From positions 5,902,646 to 5,966,645 of the forward strand of contig NZ_AP018207.1 of NCBI RefSeq assembly GCF_002367995.1: a DNA stretch of 64,000 bases, in the 5' to 3' direction. The notes below the pieces were generated by a model that was not told the origin of the DNA, made no database searches, and saw only the letters and a program-made list of their open reading frames with translations. Of this stretch, positions 34,268-42,846 are shown one piece after another. Origin of the DNA: Calothrix brevissima NIES-22. GTDB lineage: Bacteria > Cyanobacteriota > Cyanobacteriia > Cyanobacteriales > Nostocaceae. The position numbers and the translations under genes are program-made. How positions within the stretch are numbered: the stretch's first letter is position 1; every line of letters begins with the position of its first letter.

Positions 34268-35479
34268 ATGTACGATTTTGCAATTATTGGTGGGGGAATA
34301 GTTGGGCTTTCTACAGGATTGGCATTAGCTAAAAGCTATCCTAATGCCAGGATTCTCCTATTAGAAAAAGAAAGTGATTGGGCATTCCATCAAACAGGGA
34401 ATAATAGTGGTGTAATTCACTCAGGTATTTATTACAAACCAGGAAGTTTTAAAGCTAAATTCTGCCGTGATGGTGCTAAATCAATGGTAGAATTTTGCCA
34501 AGAATATGGCATCGATCATGATATTTGTGGTAAGGTAATTGTCGCCACTTCAACAGCAGAATTACCACGCTTAGAAAACCTTTACCAACGTGGATTAGAA
34601 AATGGGATTCCTGTAAAAAGAATTAGTCCCGAAGAAGTCAAAGAAATTGAACCCCATGTGAGTTGTGTAGGGGGAATCAGAGTATTTTCTACAGGAATTG
34701 TTAACTACAAGCAAGTTAGCCAGAAATACGCTGAGTTAATTAAACAACAGGGTGGAGATTTACGCCTTAATACTAAAGTCGAGAAAATTCGCCGCAGTGG
34801 TAAAAATCAGGTAATAGAAACCAACAACGGTAGCTTTGAGACAAGCATTGTCATTAATTGCGCTGGCTTACATAGCGATCGCATTGCTAAACTAGGGCAA
34901 GTTGAACCACAAGCGAAAATAGTCCCTTTCCGGGGCGAATATTACGAACTTACCCCAGAAAAACGCTATCTCGTCAAAACCCTCATCTACCCAGTTCCTA
35001 ACCCCGATTTTCCCTTCCTGGGCGTTCACTTTACCCGCATGATTGATAGTAGCGTTCATGCCGGGCCAAATGCAGTACTCAGCCTCAAACGCGAAGGTTA
35101 TCATAAAACTGACTTTGACTTGCGGGATTTTGCGGAAGTCATGGCTTACCCCGGTTTCTGGAAATTAGCCGCCAAACACGCCGATGAAGGTATTAAAGAA
35201 ATTATTCGTTCCTTTAGTAAAGCCGCCTTCGTTCGCAGCTTGCAACAACTTATCCCCGAAGTTCAAGCCGAAGATTTAGTTCCCACCCACGCCGGAGTTC
35301 GCGCCCAAGCATTGAAAAATGATGGTTCCCTTGTCGATGACTTTTTAATTGTTCAAGGAGAAAACTCGATTCATGTTTGCAATGCACCTTCCCCAGCTGC
35401 GACTTCTTCCTTAGAAATTGGCAAAGCAATTGTGGCACAAATTCCCGCACCGTCACATCTAGCTTTATCTGTTCATTAA
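34268..35479 (+). CDS. lhgO: LhgO-type FAD-dependent 2-hydroxyacid oxidase
   Basis: 403 residues of the DAO/glycine-oxidase flavoprotein fold. The FAD dinucleotide motif is at the N-terminus (FAIIGGGIVGLSTGLALAK, then LLLEKES). LhgO-typical segments follow: HQTGNNSGVIHSGIYYKPGS, VPFRGEYYEL and GPNAVLSLKREGY. L-2-hydroxyglutarate oxidase couples oxidation of L-2-hydroxyglutarate to the electron-transport chain. Its place between rfbF and a sugar epimerase inside a polysaccharide locus is odd and may mean a different hydroxyacid or sugar-acid substrate. My memory is that a gene here also exists in the HEP island of Anabaena; this should be checked. The name is given by overall similarity only. 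Confidence 0.82.
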   Translation: MYDFAIIGGGIVGLSTGLALAKSYPNARILLLEKESDWAFHQTGNNSGVIHSGIYYKPGSFKAKFCRDGAKSMVEFCQEYGIDHDICGKVIVATSTAELPRLENLYQRGLENGIPVKRISPEEVKEIEPHVSCVGGIRVFSTGIVNYKQVSQKYAELIKQQGGDLRLNTKVEKIRRSGKNQVIETNNGSFETSIVINCAGLHSDRIAKLGQVEPQAKIVPFRGEYYELTPEKRYLVKTLIYPVPNPDFPFLGVHFTRMIDSSVHAGPNAVLSLKREGYHKTDFDLRDFAEVMAYPGFWKLAAKHADEGIKEIIRSFSKAAFVRSLQQLIPEVQAEDLVPTHAGVRAQALKNDGSLVDDFLIVQGENSIHVCNAPSPAATSSLEIGKAIVAQIPAPSHLALSVH

Positions 35480-35850
35480 TTTGAATTTAGGGAACCGATT
35501 TAACTCAGTCAGAATGATATTGCAATTGTCGTAATTTTCCAGCAATAAGCAATAGCAATATTGACTAATTCACCTGTGTTGCTGCATTCTCCATTTCTCA
35601 CCTCAATAATCTTGATATAAACCATTGGTGAGGTTGGAGAGATGCTTTCTCAATATACTTGTCAAAACTGTAAACAGCACTTCGGTATACAGTTCAGTCA
35701 CTACTAATACCAATTCTCTAAAATTTAGCAACGCATTCAAAGCCGGAAACCCAGATACAGTCTAAATTTCTAAACTTTGAATTGGTATTAAGACAAACAT
35801 TAGCTTATTTAACGCTGCAATCTCATAGAAATACATAGGCTTAGACCACA
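35480..35850. other. Spacer with a foldback element and a 21-codon CxxC frame
   Basis: The 371 bp contain the 86-bp foldback element at 35705-35790. There is also a short open frame, ATG 35642 to TAA about 35707, encoding only 21 residues with a CQNC motif; it could be a gene remnant. Nothing else is recognisable. Confidence 0.4.
35705..35790. mobile_element. 86-bp MITE-like foldback with 12-bp terminal inverted repeats
   Basis: TAATACCAATTC at 35705-35716 and its exact complement at 35779-35790 bound an 86-bp unit. TAAAATTTAG and CTAAATTTC extend the inverted similarity inward. The ends are the same as those of the repeat at 26122-26251 (TAATACtAATTT and AAATTGGTATaA), so both probably belong to one transposase-dependent family. 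Confidence 0.72.
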
Positions 35851-36879
35851 ATGAAAATATTAGTAACTGGAACAGAAGGTTATCTCGGTTCATTATTACC
35901 ATCATTGCTAATTGAACGCGGACATGAAGTGATTGGTGTCGATACTGGCTTTTATAAAGTTGGTTGGTTGTATAACGGTACTGATGTCACAGCCAAAACT
36001 CTAAATAAAGATATCCGCAATATCCTGCTTAAAGATTTGCAAGGTGTGGAAGCTGTAGTTCACATGGCGGAACTCTCCAATGATCCCACCGGACAGTTAT
36101 CTCCGACTATTACCTACGACATTAATCACCAAGGCTCAGTCCGTCTTGCTAAGTTAGCTAAAGAAGCAGGTGTACGCCGCTTTATCTATATGTCTTCTTG
36201 TAGCGTCTATGGTGTAGCCACCGAGGGAGATGTCACCGAAGAATCGCCTGTAAACCCGCAAACAGCCTACGCAGAATGTAAAACCTTGGTAGAACGAGAT
36301 GTTATGCCCTTAGCTGATGATGATTTCTCGCCTACCTTTATGCGTAATGCCACAGCTTTTGGCGCTTCTCCGAGAATGCGGTTTGATATTGTGTTAAACA
36401 ACTTAGCTGGGTTAGCCTGGACTAGCAAGGAAATAAAAATGATCAGTGATGGTACACCTTGGCGGCCATTAGTTCATGCTTTAGATATCTGCAAAGCCAT
36501 TGTCTGCGCTATTGAAGCACCCCGTGATATTGTACACAAGCAAATTTTTAACGTTGGTGATACTTCTAATAACTATCGAGTGAAAGAAATCGCAGAAATC
36601 ATTGCTGAGGTGTTTACTGGTTGTCAGTTATCTTTTGGTGACAATGGTGCAGATAACCGCAGCTATCGGGTATCTTTTGAAAAAATCAACACCATGCTAC
36701 CCGGATTTAAATGTGATTGGAATGCCCAACTTGGCGCACAGCAACTCTTCAATTTGTTCAACCAAATCGATATGACAGAAGATACTTTCTTGTTTAGAGG
36801 ATTTACGCGGTTAAAGCAGCTAGAATATCTCATTCGCACCGAGCAAATTGACAAAGACTTTTTTTGGGCAAAAAGATAG
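35851..36879 (+). CDS. NAD-dependent epimerase/dehydratase (SDR) of the polysaccharide locus
   Basis: The 342-residue extended SDR enzyme has an NAD-binding motif at the start (ILVTGTEGYLGSLLPSLL). VVHMAELSNDP follows, and the catalytic Ser-Tyr-Lys set is visible (SSCSVYG; AYAECK with Tyr and Lys four apart). The C-terminal part FNVGDTSNNYRVKEIAEII matches nucleotide-sugar enzymes. The substrate is probably a CDP- or dTDP-hexose given rfbF and rfbC in the same locus, but 4,6-dehydratase, epimerase and reductase activities cannot be told apart by eye. An alr2827-like gene occupies this place in the Anabaena HEP island (from memory). Upstream spacing of 371 bp suggests its own promoter is possible. 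Confidence 0.88.
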   Translation: MKILVTGTEGYLGSLLPSLLIERGHEVIGVDTGFYKVGWLYNGTDVTAKTLNKDIRNILLKDLQGVEAVVHMAELSNDPTGQLSPTITYDINHQGSVRLAKLAKEAGVRRFIYMSSCSVYGVATEGDVTEESPVNPQTAYAECKTLVERDVMPLADDDFSPTFMRNATAFGASPRMRFDIVLNNLAGLAWTSKEIKMISDGTPWRPLVHALDICKAIVCAIEAPRDIVHKQIFNVGDTSNNYRVKEIAEIIAEVFTGCQLSFGDNGADNRSYRVSFEKINTMLPGFKCDWNAQLGAQQLFNLFNQIDMTEDTFLFRGFTRLKQLEYLIRTEQIDKDFFWAKR

Positions 36880-36905
36880 TTAAGATTACTAACGATTAAG
36901 TTCTT

Positions 36906-36938
36906 AGATCCCCGACTTCTTGTAGAAGTTGGGGATCT
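36906..36938. repeat. 15-bp hairpin repeat, copy 2
   Basis: AGATCCCCGACTTCT, loop TGT, then a complement with one G-T pair. It is located 27 bp after the epimerase stop codon; the other copy is at 15050-15082. It may act as a transcript-end hairpin here although no T-tract follows. Confidence 0.85.
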
Positions 36939-37146
36939 AATTGCCATAAATGTTAGCAAAACATCACACTCAAGAACATAAAATACGGGTTTTTGAGGAT
37001 TTTGTACTGTACAATATTTGACATAATTATCTAGCCCAAATTTACTCTGAAAACAAATAAAAACCTCCGGATAACTTGTTTTATTAGGGAAATATCACTT
37101 ACAACAATTTATTTTTCAATTAATTAGATAAATTACCAACCATTAA

Positions 37147-38163
37147 ATGAATAAATTGCTGACTATTGCTATTCCTACTTATAATCGAGCGGAATTGCTT
37201 GACAAACAACTAGCCTGGTTGTCTCAAGCTATTAAAGGTTTTGAATCAGAATGTGAAATTTTTGTTGCCGATAATTGCTCACCAGACCACACTCAAGATG
37301 TAATTAAAAAGTGGCAAGGAATACTTAGCAACATTACATTTAAATCTCATCGTCATGCAGAAAATTTAGGCGTAATGCGAAATATAATTTTTTGCCTAAA
37401 TTCTGCCACTACCAAGTATGTTTGGACGATTGGCGATGACGATCCGATTCAAAATCGAGCTATCCCTTATGTTATTAACAAGCTCAAAAAACATGAAGAT
37501 TTATCACTAATATTTCTAAATTTTTCTGGGCGTAATAAAATAACAGGTGAGGCAGTTCACCCACCAACAATAGTTGGTAATCGCTGGTTTGATGCGGATA
37601 ATGAAGATGGTTGTGGTGATGGTAAAGCCATCTTTGAACATTGTTTTTCTAAAAGCGTGGGTGCAGTAATATTTCTCACGGCGACAATTTACCGCACGAA
37701 CCTAGTCAAGCAAGCTTTGCAACGCTGGCCAGATGCAGCAAGTAATTGGATATCTCTAGCTTATTTAGCGGGTTATTGTGCTGCTAATGGTAGTGTAATT
37801 GTGACTCAAGAGACTTTTTTAGAATGTATTGTTGGTGTGAGTTATTGGCAGAAAGAACCAAAATCTGCACTATTAATGCAATACAAACACATACCCGAAG
37901 TTATCTTAAAGCTCGAAGATAGTGGTTATTCTAAACAATTTTGCAGACGAATGCTATTGCAAAATGGTAAGGAAGTTAACCTAAAAGTTTTTTTCGGTGC
38001 GTTAAGACGATGGCCGATGTCAGCGATTAAAACAGTGATTCCATTTTTAGCCTTAATTGGATTAACTGTTGTTGATGTTATGTATTTTAAAGAAGCTAGC
38101 ATCGCCGAAAATGCGGAAGTCTCCACTCAACAATTCCAAAAAAAAAGAGAAATAAGTCATTAA
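37147..38163 (+). CDS. Family 2 glycosyltransferase
   Basis: 338 residues of the GT-A fold. N-terminal LTIAIPTYNRAELLDKQLA, nucleotide-binding IFVADNCSPDHT, and a DxD-type motif WTIGDDDPIQNRAIPY indicate an inverting transferase that uses a nucleotide sugar and Mg/Mn. A hydrophobic segment near the C-terminus (VIPFLALIGLTVVDVMYF) probably associates it with the membrane. It begins a two-gene unit with the oxygenase gene that follows 22 bp later. Acceptor and sugar are unknown; membership in the polysaccharide locus suggests repeat-unit assembly on undecaprenyl phosphate. Confidence 0.88.
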   Translation: MNKLLTIAIPTYNRAELLDKQLAWLSQAIKGFESECEIFVADNCSPDHTQDVIKKWQGILSNITFKSHRHAENLGVMRNIIFCLNSATTKYVWTIGDDDPIQNRAIPYVINKLKKHEDLSLIFLNFSGRNKITGEAVHPPTIVGNRWFDADNEDGCGDGKAIFEHCFSKSVGAVIFLTATIYRTNLVKQALQRWPDAASNWISLAYLAGYCAANGSVIVTQETFLECIVGVSYWQKEPKSALLMQYKHIPEVILKLEDSGYSKQFCRRMLLQNGKEVNLKVFFGALRRWPMSAIKTVIPFLALIGLTVVDVMYFKEASIAENAEVSTQQFQKKREISH

Positions 38164-38185
38164 ATCATTGAAGGACATTGGCTTT

Positions 38186-39034
38186 ATGTGGAAGGTTATC
38201 AAAGGCAAAATCTCTGCTTTGTATTCTGACTTAATTTGTGTGATTGCGCGTTGGAAGCATCGGAAACATTTACCTGTGCTTGAAGAACGCGATCGCCAAA
38301 TTTTAAAAACTCTCAAACATGAGGGTGTTTATGCAACAACACTGGCAGAATTGGGACTATCTTCTACCTCAGAGATGCTCAAAGCTGCTACTAAGCTTTG
38401 GTCACAAATAAAACCAGATAAAAATGACCCTCTCTATGAAATGTGGCCGCAAATCCATACAGTTACAAAGTCACCAGAAATTTACGCTTGGGCGACAGAA
38501 AAAAGACTGCTCAATATTATTGAGAATTATATCGGTCTGCCTGTAACTTTTCATGGTGTACATTTGCGCCAAGACTTTCCTAGCGACCATCAATTTGGCA
38601 CATTACTTTGGCATAGCGACGCCGAAGACCGCCGAATTATCAAAATATTTGTTTCCTTAACAGAAGTAGGAGAAAAATCAGGGCCTTTTCAATACATACC
38701 ACGCTCTCTGACTTCTTTATTTAACTGGCAATATTACTGGCTGTACTTTAAACTTTGGCAGTCTAGATATTTAGGAATTGATGATGAAATAGTCAAGAAA
38801 GTTATTCCGCAATCAGCTTGGAAATCATGTACAGGCCCCTTAGGTACTGTAGTAATGGCAGATACGAAAAATACCTTACATCATGGAACTGTCCGCGAAG
38901 AAGAACGAGTAACTTTATTTTTCTGTTACACAGCTAATCCCCCAGAAAGACCTGAACTTTGTACTCAATATTGGGATGATACCTTCCCCAAACTAAATTT
39001 AAATTCCTCTTCAGAAACTGTGCAAGTAGGTTAG
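38186..39034 (+). CDS. PhyH-like Fe(II)/2-oxoglutarate oxygenase
   Basis: 282 residues from the ATG at 38186, which has GAAGGA 10 nt upstream; an in-frame TTG at 38168 is a weaker alternative. The jelly-roll metal site is present: LLWHSDAEDRR (His-x-Asp) and the distal His in TLHHGTVREEERVTLFF, where the Arg is suited to bind 2-oxoglutarate. This fits the phytanoyl-CoA dioxygenase superfamily, members of which hydroxylate small molecules or sugars. In this position it may modify a sugar, an acyl group or a lipid of the polysaccharide, which is inference only. The N-terminal 80 residues are basic and helical. It directly follows the GT2 gene. Confidence 0.8.
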   Translation: MWKVIKGKISALYSDLICVIARWKHRKHLPVLEERDRQILKTLKHEGVYATTLAELGLSSTSEMLKAATKLWSQIKPDKNDPLYEMWPQIHTVTKSPEIYAWATEKRLLNIIENYIGLPVTFHGVHLRQDFPSDHQFGTLLWHSDAEDRRIIKIFVSLTEVGEKSGPFQYIPRSLTSLFNWQYYWLYFKLWQSRYLGIDDEIVKKVIPQSAWKSCTGPLGTVVMADTKNTLHHGTVREEERVTLFFCYTANPPERPELCTQYWDDTFPKLNLNSSSETVQVG

Positions 39035-39106
39035 GGGCTAGGGGCTAGAGGCTAGGGGCTAGGGAAGGAGGACAAGGGGGACAAGGAGGACAAGGAGGAC
39101 AAGGAA
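39033..39106. repeat. Compound STRR: (GGGGCTA)n followed by GGACAAGGA units
   Basis: The array starts at the last bases of the oxygenase stop codon (TTAGGGGC). It combines the two repeat units seen separately at 33992 and 5122. A TAGCGCAGCGTTAGCGAGTC-type repeat follows at about 39120-39150. Confidence 0.88.
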
Positions 39107-39248
39107 TTTTAGATTTGCGATAGCGCAGCGTTAGCGAGTCCGCGAGCGTCTTTTGGATTTCAATCTAAAATCTAAAATCCAAAATCCAAAATTGAATTGC
39201 CCAATGCCCCATGCCCAATAAATACAATTTACTCTTTGAGGCTTATTT

Positions 39249-39803
39249 ATGATTTTTACCAAAACTGAACTGAAAGACGCATTTATTATTGAATTAGAAC
39301 AAAGACAAGATAACCGTGGTTTCTTTGCTCGGAGTTTCTGCGCTCAAGAATTTATCGCACATGGCTTAAAGCCACAAGTTGCCCAATGTAATGTATCTTA
39401 TAACTACAAAAAAGGTACATTGCGGGGAATGCATTATCAAATTGCGCCTGCAACAGAAACCAAATTAATTCGCTGTACTCAAGGCGCTATTTATGACGTA
39501 ATTATTGATATGCGTCCTGATTCACCCACTTTCCTATCGCATATTGGTGTGGAACTAACTGCAGATAATCACCGTGCTTTATATGTACCAGAAATGTTTG
39601 CGCATGGCTATCAAGCGCTTACAGATGACGCGGAAGTTGTCTATCAAGTTGGTGAATTTTACACCCCAGGTTATGAACGCGGTTTACGCTATGATGACCC
39701 ATTTTTTAATATTCAATGGCCTATAGAAGTCACAGAAATATCTGATAAAGATTTAAATTGGCCTCTATTAAGCATGATGCCTGTTGGTGGGGTAAGTGTT
39801 TAA
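39249..39803 (+). CDS. rfbC: dTDP-4-dehydrorhamnose 3,5-epimerase family protein
   Basis: 184 residues, the canonical RmlC length. Visible hallmarks are DNRGFFARSFCAQEF, NVSYNYKKGTLRGMHYQ with the active-site His, KLIRCTQGAIYDVIIDMRPDSPTF (catalytic Asp in the IDMRP region), and YVPEMFAHGYQALTDDAEVVYQVGEFYTPGYERG with the Tyr that acts as acid. It epimerises C3/C5 of a dTDP-4-keto-6-deoxyhexose. Since the locus has a CDP-sugar enzyme but no dTDP-glucose genes, a CDP-4-keto sugar could be the real substrate. A homologue lies in the HEP island of Anabaena. Confidence 0.93.
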   Translation: MIFTKTELKDAFIIELEQRQDNRGFFARSFCAQEFIAHGLKPQVAQCNVSYNYKKGTLRGMHYQIAPATETKLIRCTQGAIYDVIIDMRPDSPTFLSHIGVELTADNHRALYVPEMFAHGYQALTDDAEVVYQVGEFYTPGYERGLRYDDPFFNIQWPIEVTEISDKDLNWPLLSMMPVGGVSV

Positions 39804-39807
39804 TTTT

Positions 39808-39843
39808 GTCAGTAGTCAGTAGTCAGTAGTCAGTAGTCAGTGG
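39808..39843. repeat. STRR array (GTAGTCA)n
   Basis: Five tandem TCAGTAG heptamers sit directly after the rfbC stop codon; a TGACAAC run (about 39943-39960) closes the same spacer. Confidence 0.9.
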
Positions 39844-39995
39844 TAGGGGTGGGTTTATTAAGATCATCGTCCAAAAACAAGGATATTTGTAAACCCGCGC
39901 CTTGCAGGTTGGGGTATTAGACCAGATATTTTCAACAACTGACAACTGACAACTGACACGCAAAGCGCAATAAATTAATAAAGGAAATTAAACTC

Positions 39996-41309
39996 ATGAT
40001 TATTATCGATCGCGCTTTACAAGCCCGTGCGGATTTAGGTAGACCTATTAAAGTAGGGATGATTGGTGCCGGCTTTATGGGTCGAGGAATTGCTAATCAA
40101 ATTATTAATTCTGTCCCAGGAATGGAGTTAGTTGCTATCTCTAACCGCAAAATTGATGCGGCGAAACAAGCTTATCAAGAAGCTGGGATTGAAGATATCA
40201 AAATTGTTGCAAACATCACAGAAATTGAAGACGCGATCGCGCATGGTAAATATGCAGTCACGGAAGATGCAGAATTGCTCTGTCGGGCTGAGGGTATCGA
40301 GGCTTTAATCGAAGTAACTGGCGCAGTGGAATTTGGCGCACAGATTGTCATGAGTGCGATCGCTCATCGCAAGCATGTGATTATGATGAATGCCGAACTT
40401 GACGGTACTATCGGCCCCATCCTCAAGGTTTATGCAGATAAAGCAGGTGTGATTCTCAGCGCTTGCGACGGCGATCAGCCAGGGGTAGAAATGAACCTCT
40501 ACCGGTTTGTCAAAAGCATTGGTCTAACTCCTTTGTTGTGCGGTAATATCAAGGGTTTGCAAGACCCATATCGCAATCCCACTACCCAAGAAGCCTTTGC
40601 AAAACGTTGGGGACAAAAAGCCCACATGGTGACCAGTTTTGCGGATGGGACAAAAATCTCCTTTGAACAGGCGATTGTCGCTAACGCCACAGGCATGAAG
40701 GTGGCTAAACGGGGAATGCTGGGCTATGACTTTACTGGTCATGTGGATGAAATGACCAATATGTATGACGTAGACCAGCTGAAGGAACTCGGCGGTATTG
40801 TTGACTATGTAGTTGGTGCAAAACCAGGGCCGGGAGTATTTGTGTTTGCTACCCACGACGACCCCAAACAACGCCACTATCTCAACTTATACAAACTTGG
40901 TGAAGGGCCGCTTTACAGCTTCTATACTCCTTATCACCTGTGTCATTTTGAAGTACCTCTTTCCGTAGCCCGTGCTGTTCTCTTCCAAGATGCAGTGATG
41001 TCTCCCCTAGCCGGGCCTGTAGTAGATGTAGTCACCACCGCCAAAATAGATTTAAAAGCTGGCGAAACCTTAGATGGTATCGGCTACTACATGACCTACG
41101 GACAATGCGAAAATTCTGCGATCGCCCAACAGCAAAATCTCTTACCAATGGGATTAGCTGAAGGATGTCGTCTCAAACGCGATATTCCCAAGGATCGAGT
41201 CCTCACCTACGATGATGTTGAATTACCAGCAGGTAGACTTTGCGACCAACTCCGAGCCGAACAAAACGCTTATTTCGCCACAGAAAAAATGCTCGCTACA
41301 GTTGGTTAA
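39996..41309 (+). CDS. NAD(P)-dependent oxidoreductase with C-terminal SAF domain
   Basis: 437 residues. The Rossmann domain at about 18-165 resembles homoserine dehydrogenase (KVGMIGAGFMGRGIANQII, AISNRKIDAAKQ). The central part includes NAELDGTIGPILKVYADKAG and SACDGDQPGVEMN, and the SAF-like end (about 370-420) has LKRDIPKDRVLTYDDVELPAG. This architecture occurs in the alr2831-type protein of the HEP island and in many nucleotide-sugar loci, where it probably acts on an activated sugar; the exact reaction is not established to my knowledge. The ATG has AAAGGAAATTAA upstream. A hairpin at 41351-41386 lies after its stop. Confidence 0.88.
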   Translation: MIIIDRALQARADLGRPIKVGMIGAGFMGRGIANQIINSVPGMELVAISNRKIDAAKQAYQEAGIEDIKIVANITEIEDAIAHGKYAVTEDAELLCRAEGIEALIEVTGAVEFGAQIVMSAIAHRKHVIMMNAELDGTIGPILKVYADKAGVILSACDGDQPGVEMNLYRFVKSIGLTPLLCGNIKGLQDPYRNPTTQEAFAKRWGQKAHMVTSFADGTKISFEQAIVANATGMKVAKRGMLGYDFTGHVDEMTNMYDVDQLKELGGIVDYVVGAKPGPGVFVFATHDDPKQRHYLNLYKLGEGPLYSFYTPYHLCHFEVPLSVARAVLFQDAVMSPLAGPVVDVVTTAKIDLKAGETLDGIGYYMTYGQCENSAIAQQQNLLPMGLAEGCRLKRDIPKDRVLTYDDVELPAGRLCDQLRAEQNAYFATEKMLATVG

Positions 41310-41350
41310 ATTAAGTTCATCAGGACTTTATCCTTAATTGCAAGCATTTC

Positions 41351-41386
41351 AGTGCTGACTACAGTTTTCATTATGTAGTCAGTACT
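41351..41386. repeat. Hairpin after the SAF oxidoreductase gene
   Basis: AGTGCTGACTACA and TGTAGTCAGTACT pair over 12 of 13 bases with a 10-nt loop. A TTTAGTCCTTATATTTT tail follows, so it could weakly terminate. A similar CGTAGTCAGG unit lies at 45107-45155. Confidence 0.65.
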
Positions 41387-41466
41387 TTAGTCCTTATATT
41401 TTCTAAGTGTTAATTTGTTTTACCTGCTGGGAAGTATTCAAATAAACTTTAGCGGAAATTAAAAGT

Positions 41467-42573
41467 ATGAAAATAGCTCTAGTCCATGATTACTTAACCC
41501 AGCGCGGTGGAGCAGAACGGGTATTTGAGTTACTTTGTAAACGCTACCCCACAGCCGATATTTATACTTCGTTATACGACCATCAAAAAACCATAGATTT
41601 GAGCGAACGCATCGTTAATACTACTTTTTTACAAAATATTCCCGGTGCAGTTAATTATTTTCGCCTGATTGCTCCCTTATATTTTCCGGCTTTTCGAGCG
41701 CTCAATTTGCAAGACTATGATTTAATTATTAGTAGTAGTACTAGCTTTGCCAAAGCAGTTAGAAAAAATCCGCAAGCGCTACATATTTGCTTTTGTCATA
41801 ATGTTACCCGATTTTTATGGGATACAGAAACTTATTTACGCGAATATAAAGACTATCGATTTTTTACACCGCTCATTGAAAAGATATTCCAATTCATGCG
41901 GAAAGTAGATTTACAATATTCCCAAGAACCAGACTTATATATTGCCAATTCCACCATAGTGGCGCGTCGGATTCAAGATATCTACCAAAAGCAAGCTATA
42001 GTAGTTAATTACCCTATTGATACGAGTAAATTTACTTTTTCGGAAACCAAAGAAGAATATTATTTGGCATCAGCGAGGATGATCGGTTATAAGCGTTTAG
42101 ATATAATAATTGAAGCCTTTAATTGGTTAGGATGGCGATTATTAATTTCCGGAGATGGCCCAGAAGAAGAACGCTTAAAATCCAAAGCATTAGATAATAT
42201 TGAGTTCTTAGGACATGTGAGCGATCGCCAACGTCAAGACTTGTTTTCTAAGGCTAAATCTGTGATTGTCGCAGCTTTAGAGGATTATGGCTTAGTCCCC
42301 GTCGAGGCTAACGCTAGCGGTACTCCAGTTATTGCTTATGGCGCAGGTGGGGTATTAGATACTCAAGTACCCAGAAAAACTGGGGTGTTCTTTCAAAGAC
42401 AAACACCCGAATCTTTACAAGCTGCATTACTAGAAGCTGGTGAAATCAATTGGAATTACCAAAATATCCGCGATCATGCCTTGAAAAACTTTTCCGAACC
42501 CGCATTTTTCAGTAAAGTCGAACAAATTATTGACCAAGCTTGGAGAGTGCATCAACAAATGATTAGTAATTAG
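41467..42573 (+). CDS. Family 4 glycosyltransferase
   Basis: 368 residues with the GT-B fold. It begins MKIALVHDYLTQRGGAERVFE, the common start of GT4 enzymes. The donor-binding C-terminal domain has LASARMIGYKRLDIIIEAFN and a Glu-x7-Glu motif in ALEDYGLVPVEANASGTPVI, followed by YGAGGVLDT. It is a retaining transferase using an activated sugar, likely at the cytoplasmic face of the membrane. It corresponds in position to the glycosyltransferase upstream of the Wzc-type gene in the Anabaena HEP island. The ATG has a weak ribosome-binding site (GCGGAAATTAAAAGT). Confidence 0.92.
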   Translation: MKIALVHDYLTQRGGAERVFELLCKRYPTADIYTSLYDHQKTIDLSERIVNTTFLQNIPGAVNYFRLIAPLYFPAFRALNLQDYDLIISSSTSFAKAVRKNPQALHICFCHNVTRFLWDTETYLREYKDYRFFTPLIEKIFQFMRKVDLQYSQEPDLYIANSTIVARRIQDIYQKQAIVVNYPIDTSKFTFSETKEEYYLASARMIGYKRLDIIIEAFNWLGWRLLISGDGPEEERLKSKALDNIEFLGHVSDRQRQDLFSKAKSVIVAALEDYGLVPVEANASGTPVIAYGAGGVLDTQVPRKTGVFFQRQTPESLQAALLEAGEINWNYQNIRDHALKNFSEPAFFSKVEQIIDQAWRVHQQMISN

Positions 42574-42846
42574 TAATACTCCGACTTTGCTCAGTACAAG
42601 TTCGTAATTAAACAATAGTGCAACACCAGATATCTACAGATTTCTCAGTTGGGTTTGTGGTATAAATTTCCATCGTAACGTAAGGCAGTTAGTCAATCTC
42701 ACTTATTACGAAACATAAATATATATCTGGAAACCCTTACCAATGAGAACTTTTAACTGAGTATTCTAGTAGTTTTATTGTATCAACTCATTTAATTACG
42801 AATTATCAGATGTTCCCATAGCGTCTCAAACATAAGGATAATAAAC

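Noticed and set aside
35642-35707. A 21-codon frame with a CQNC motif
   Set aside because: Too short to call. It may be the end of a decayed zinc-ribbon gene, but nothing else of such a gene remains.
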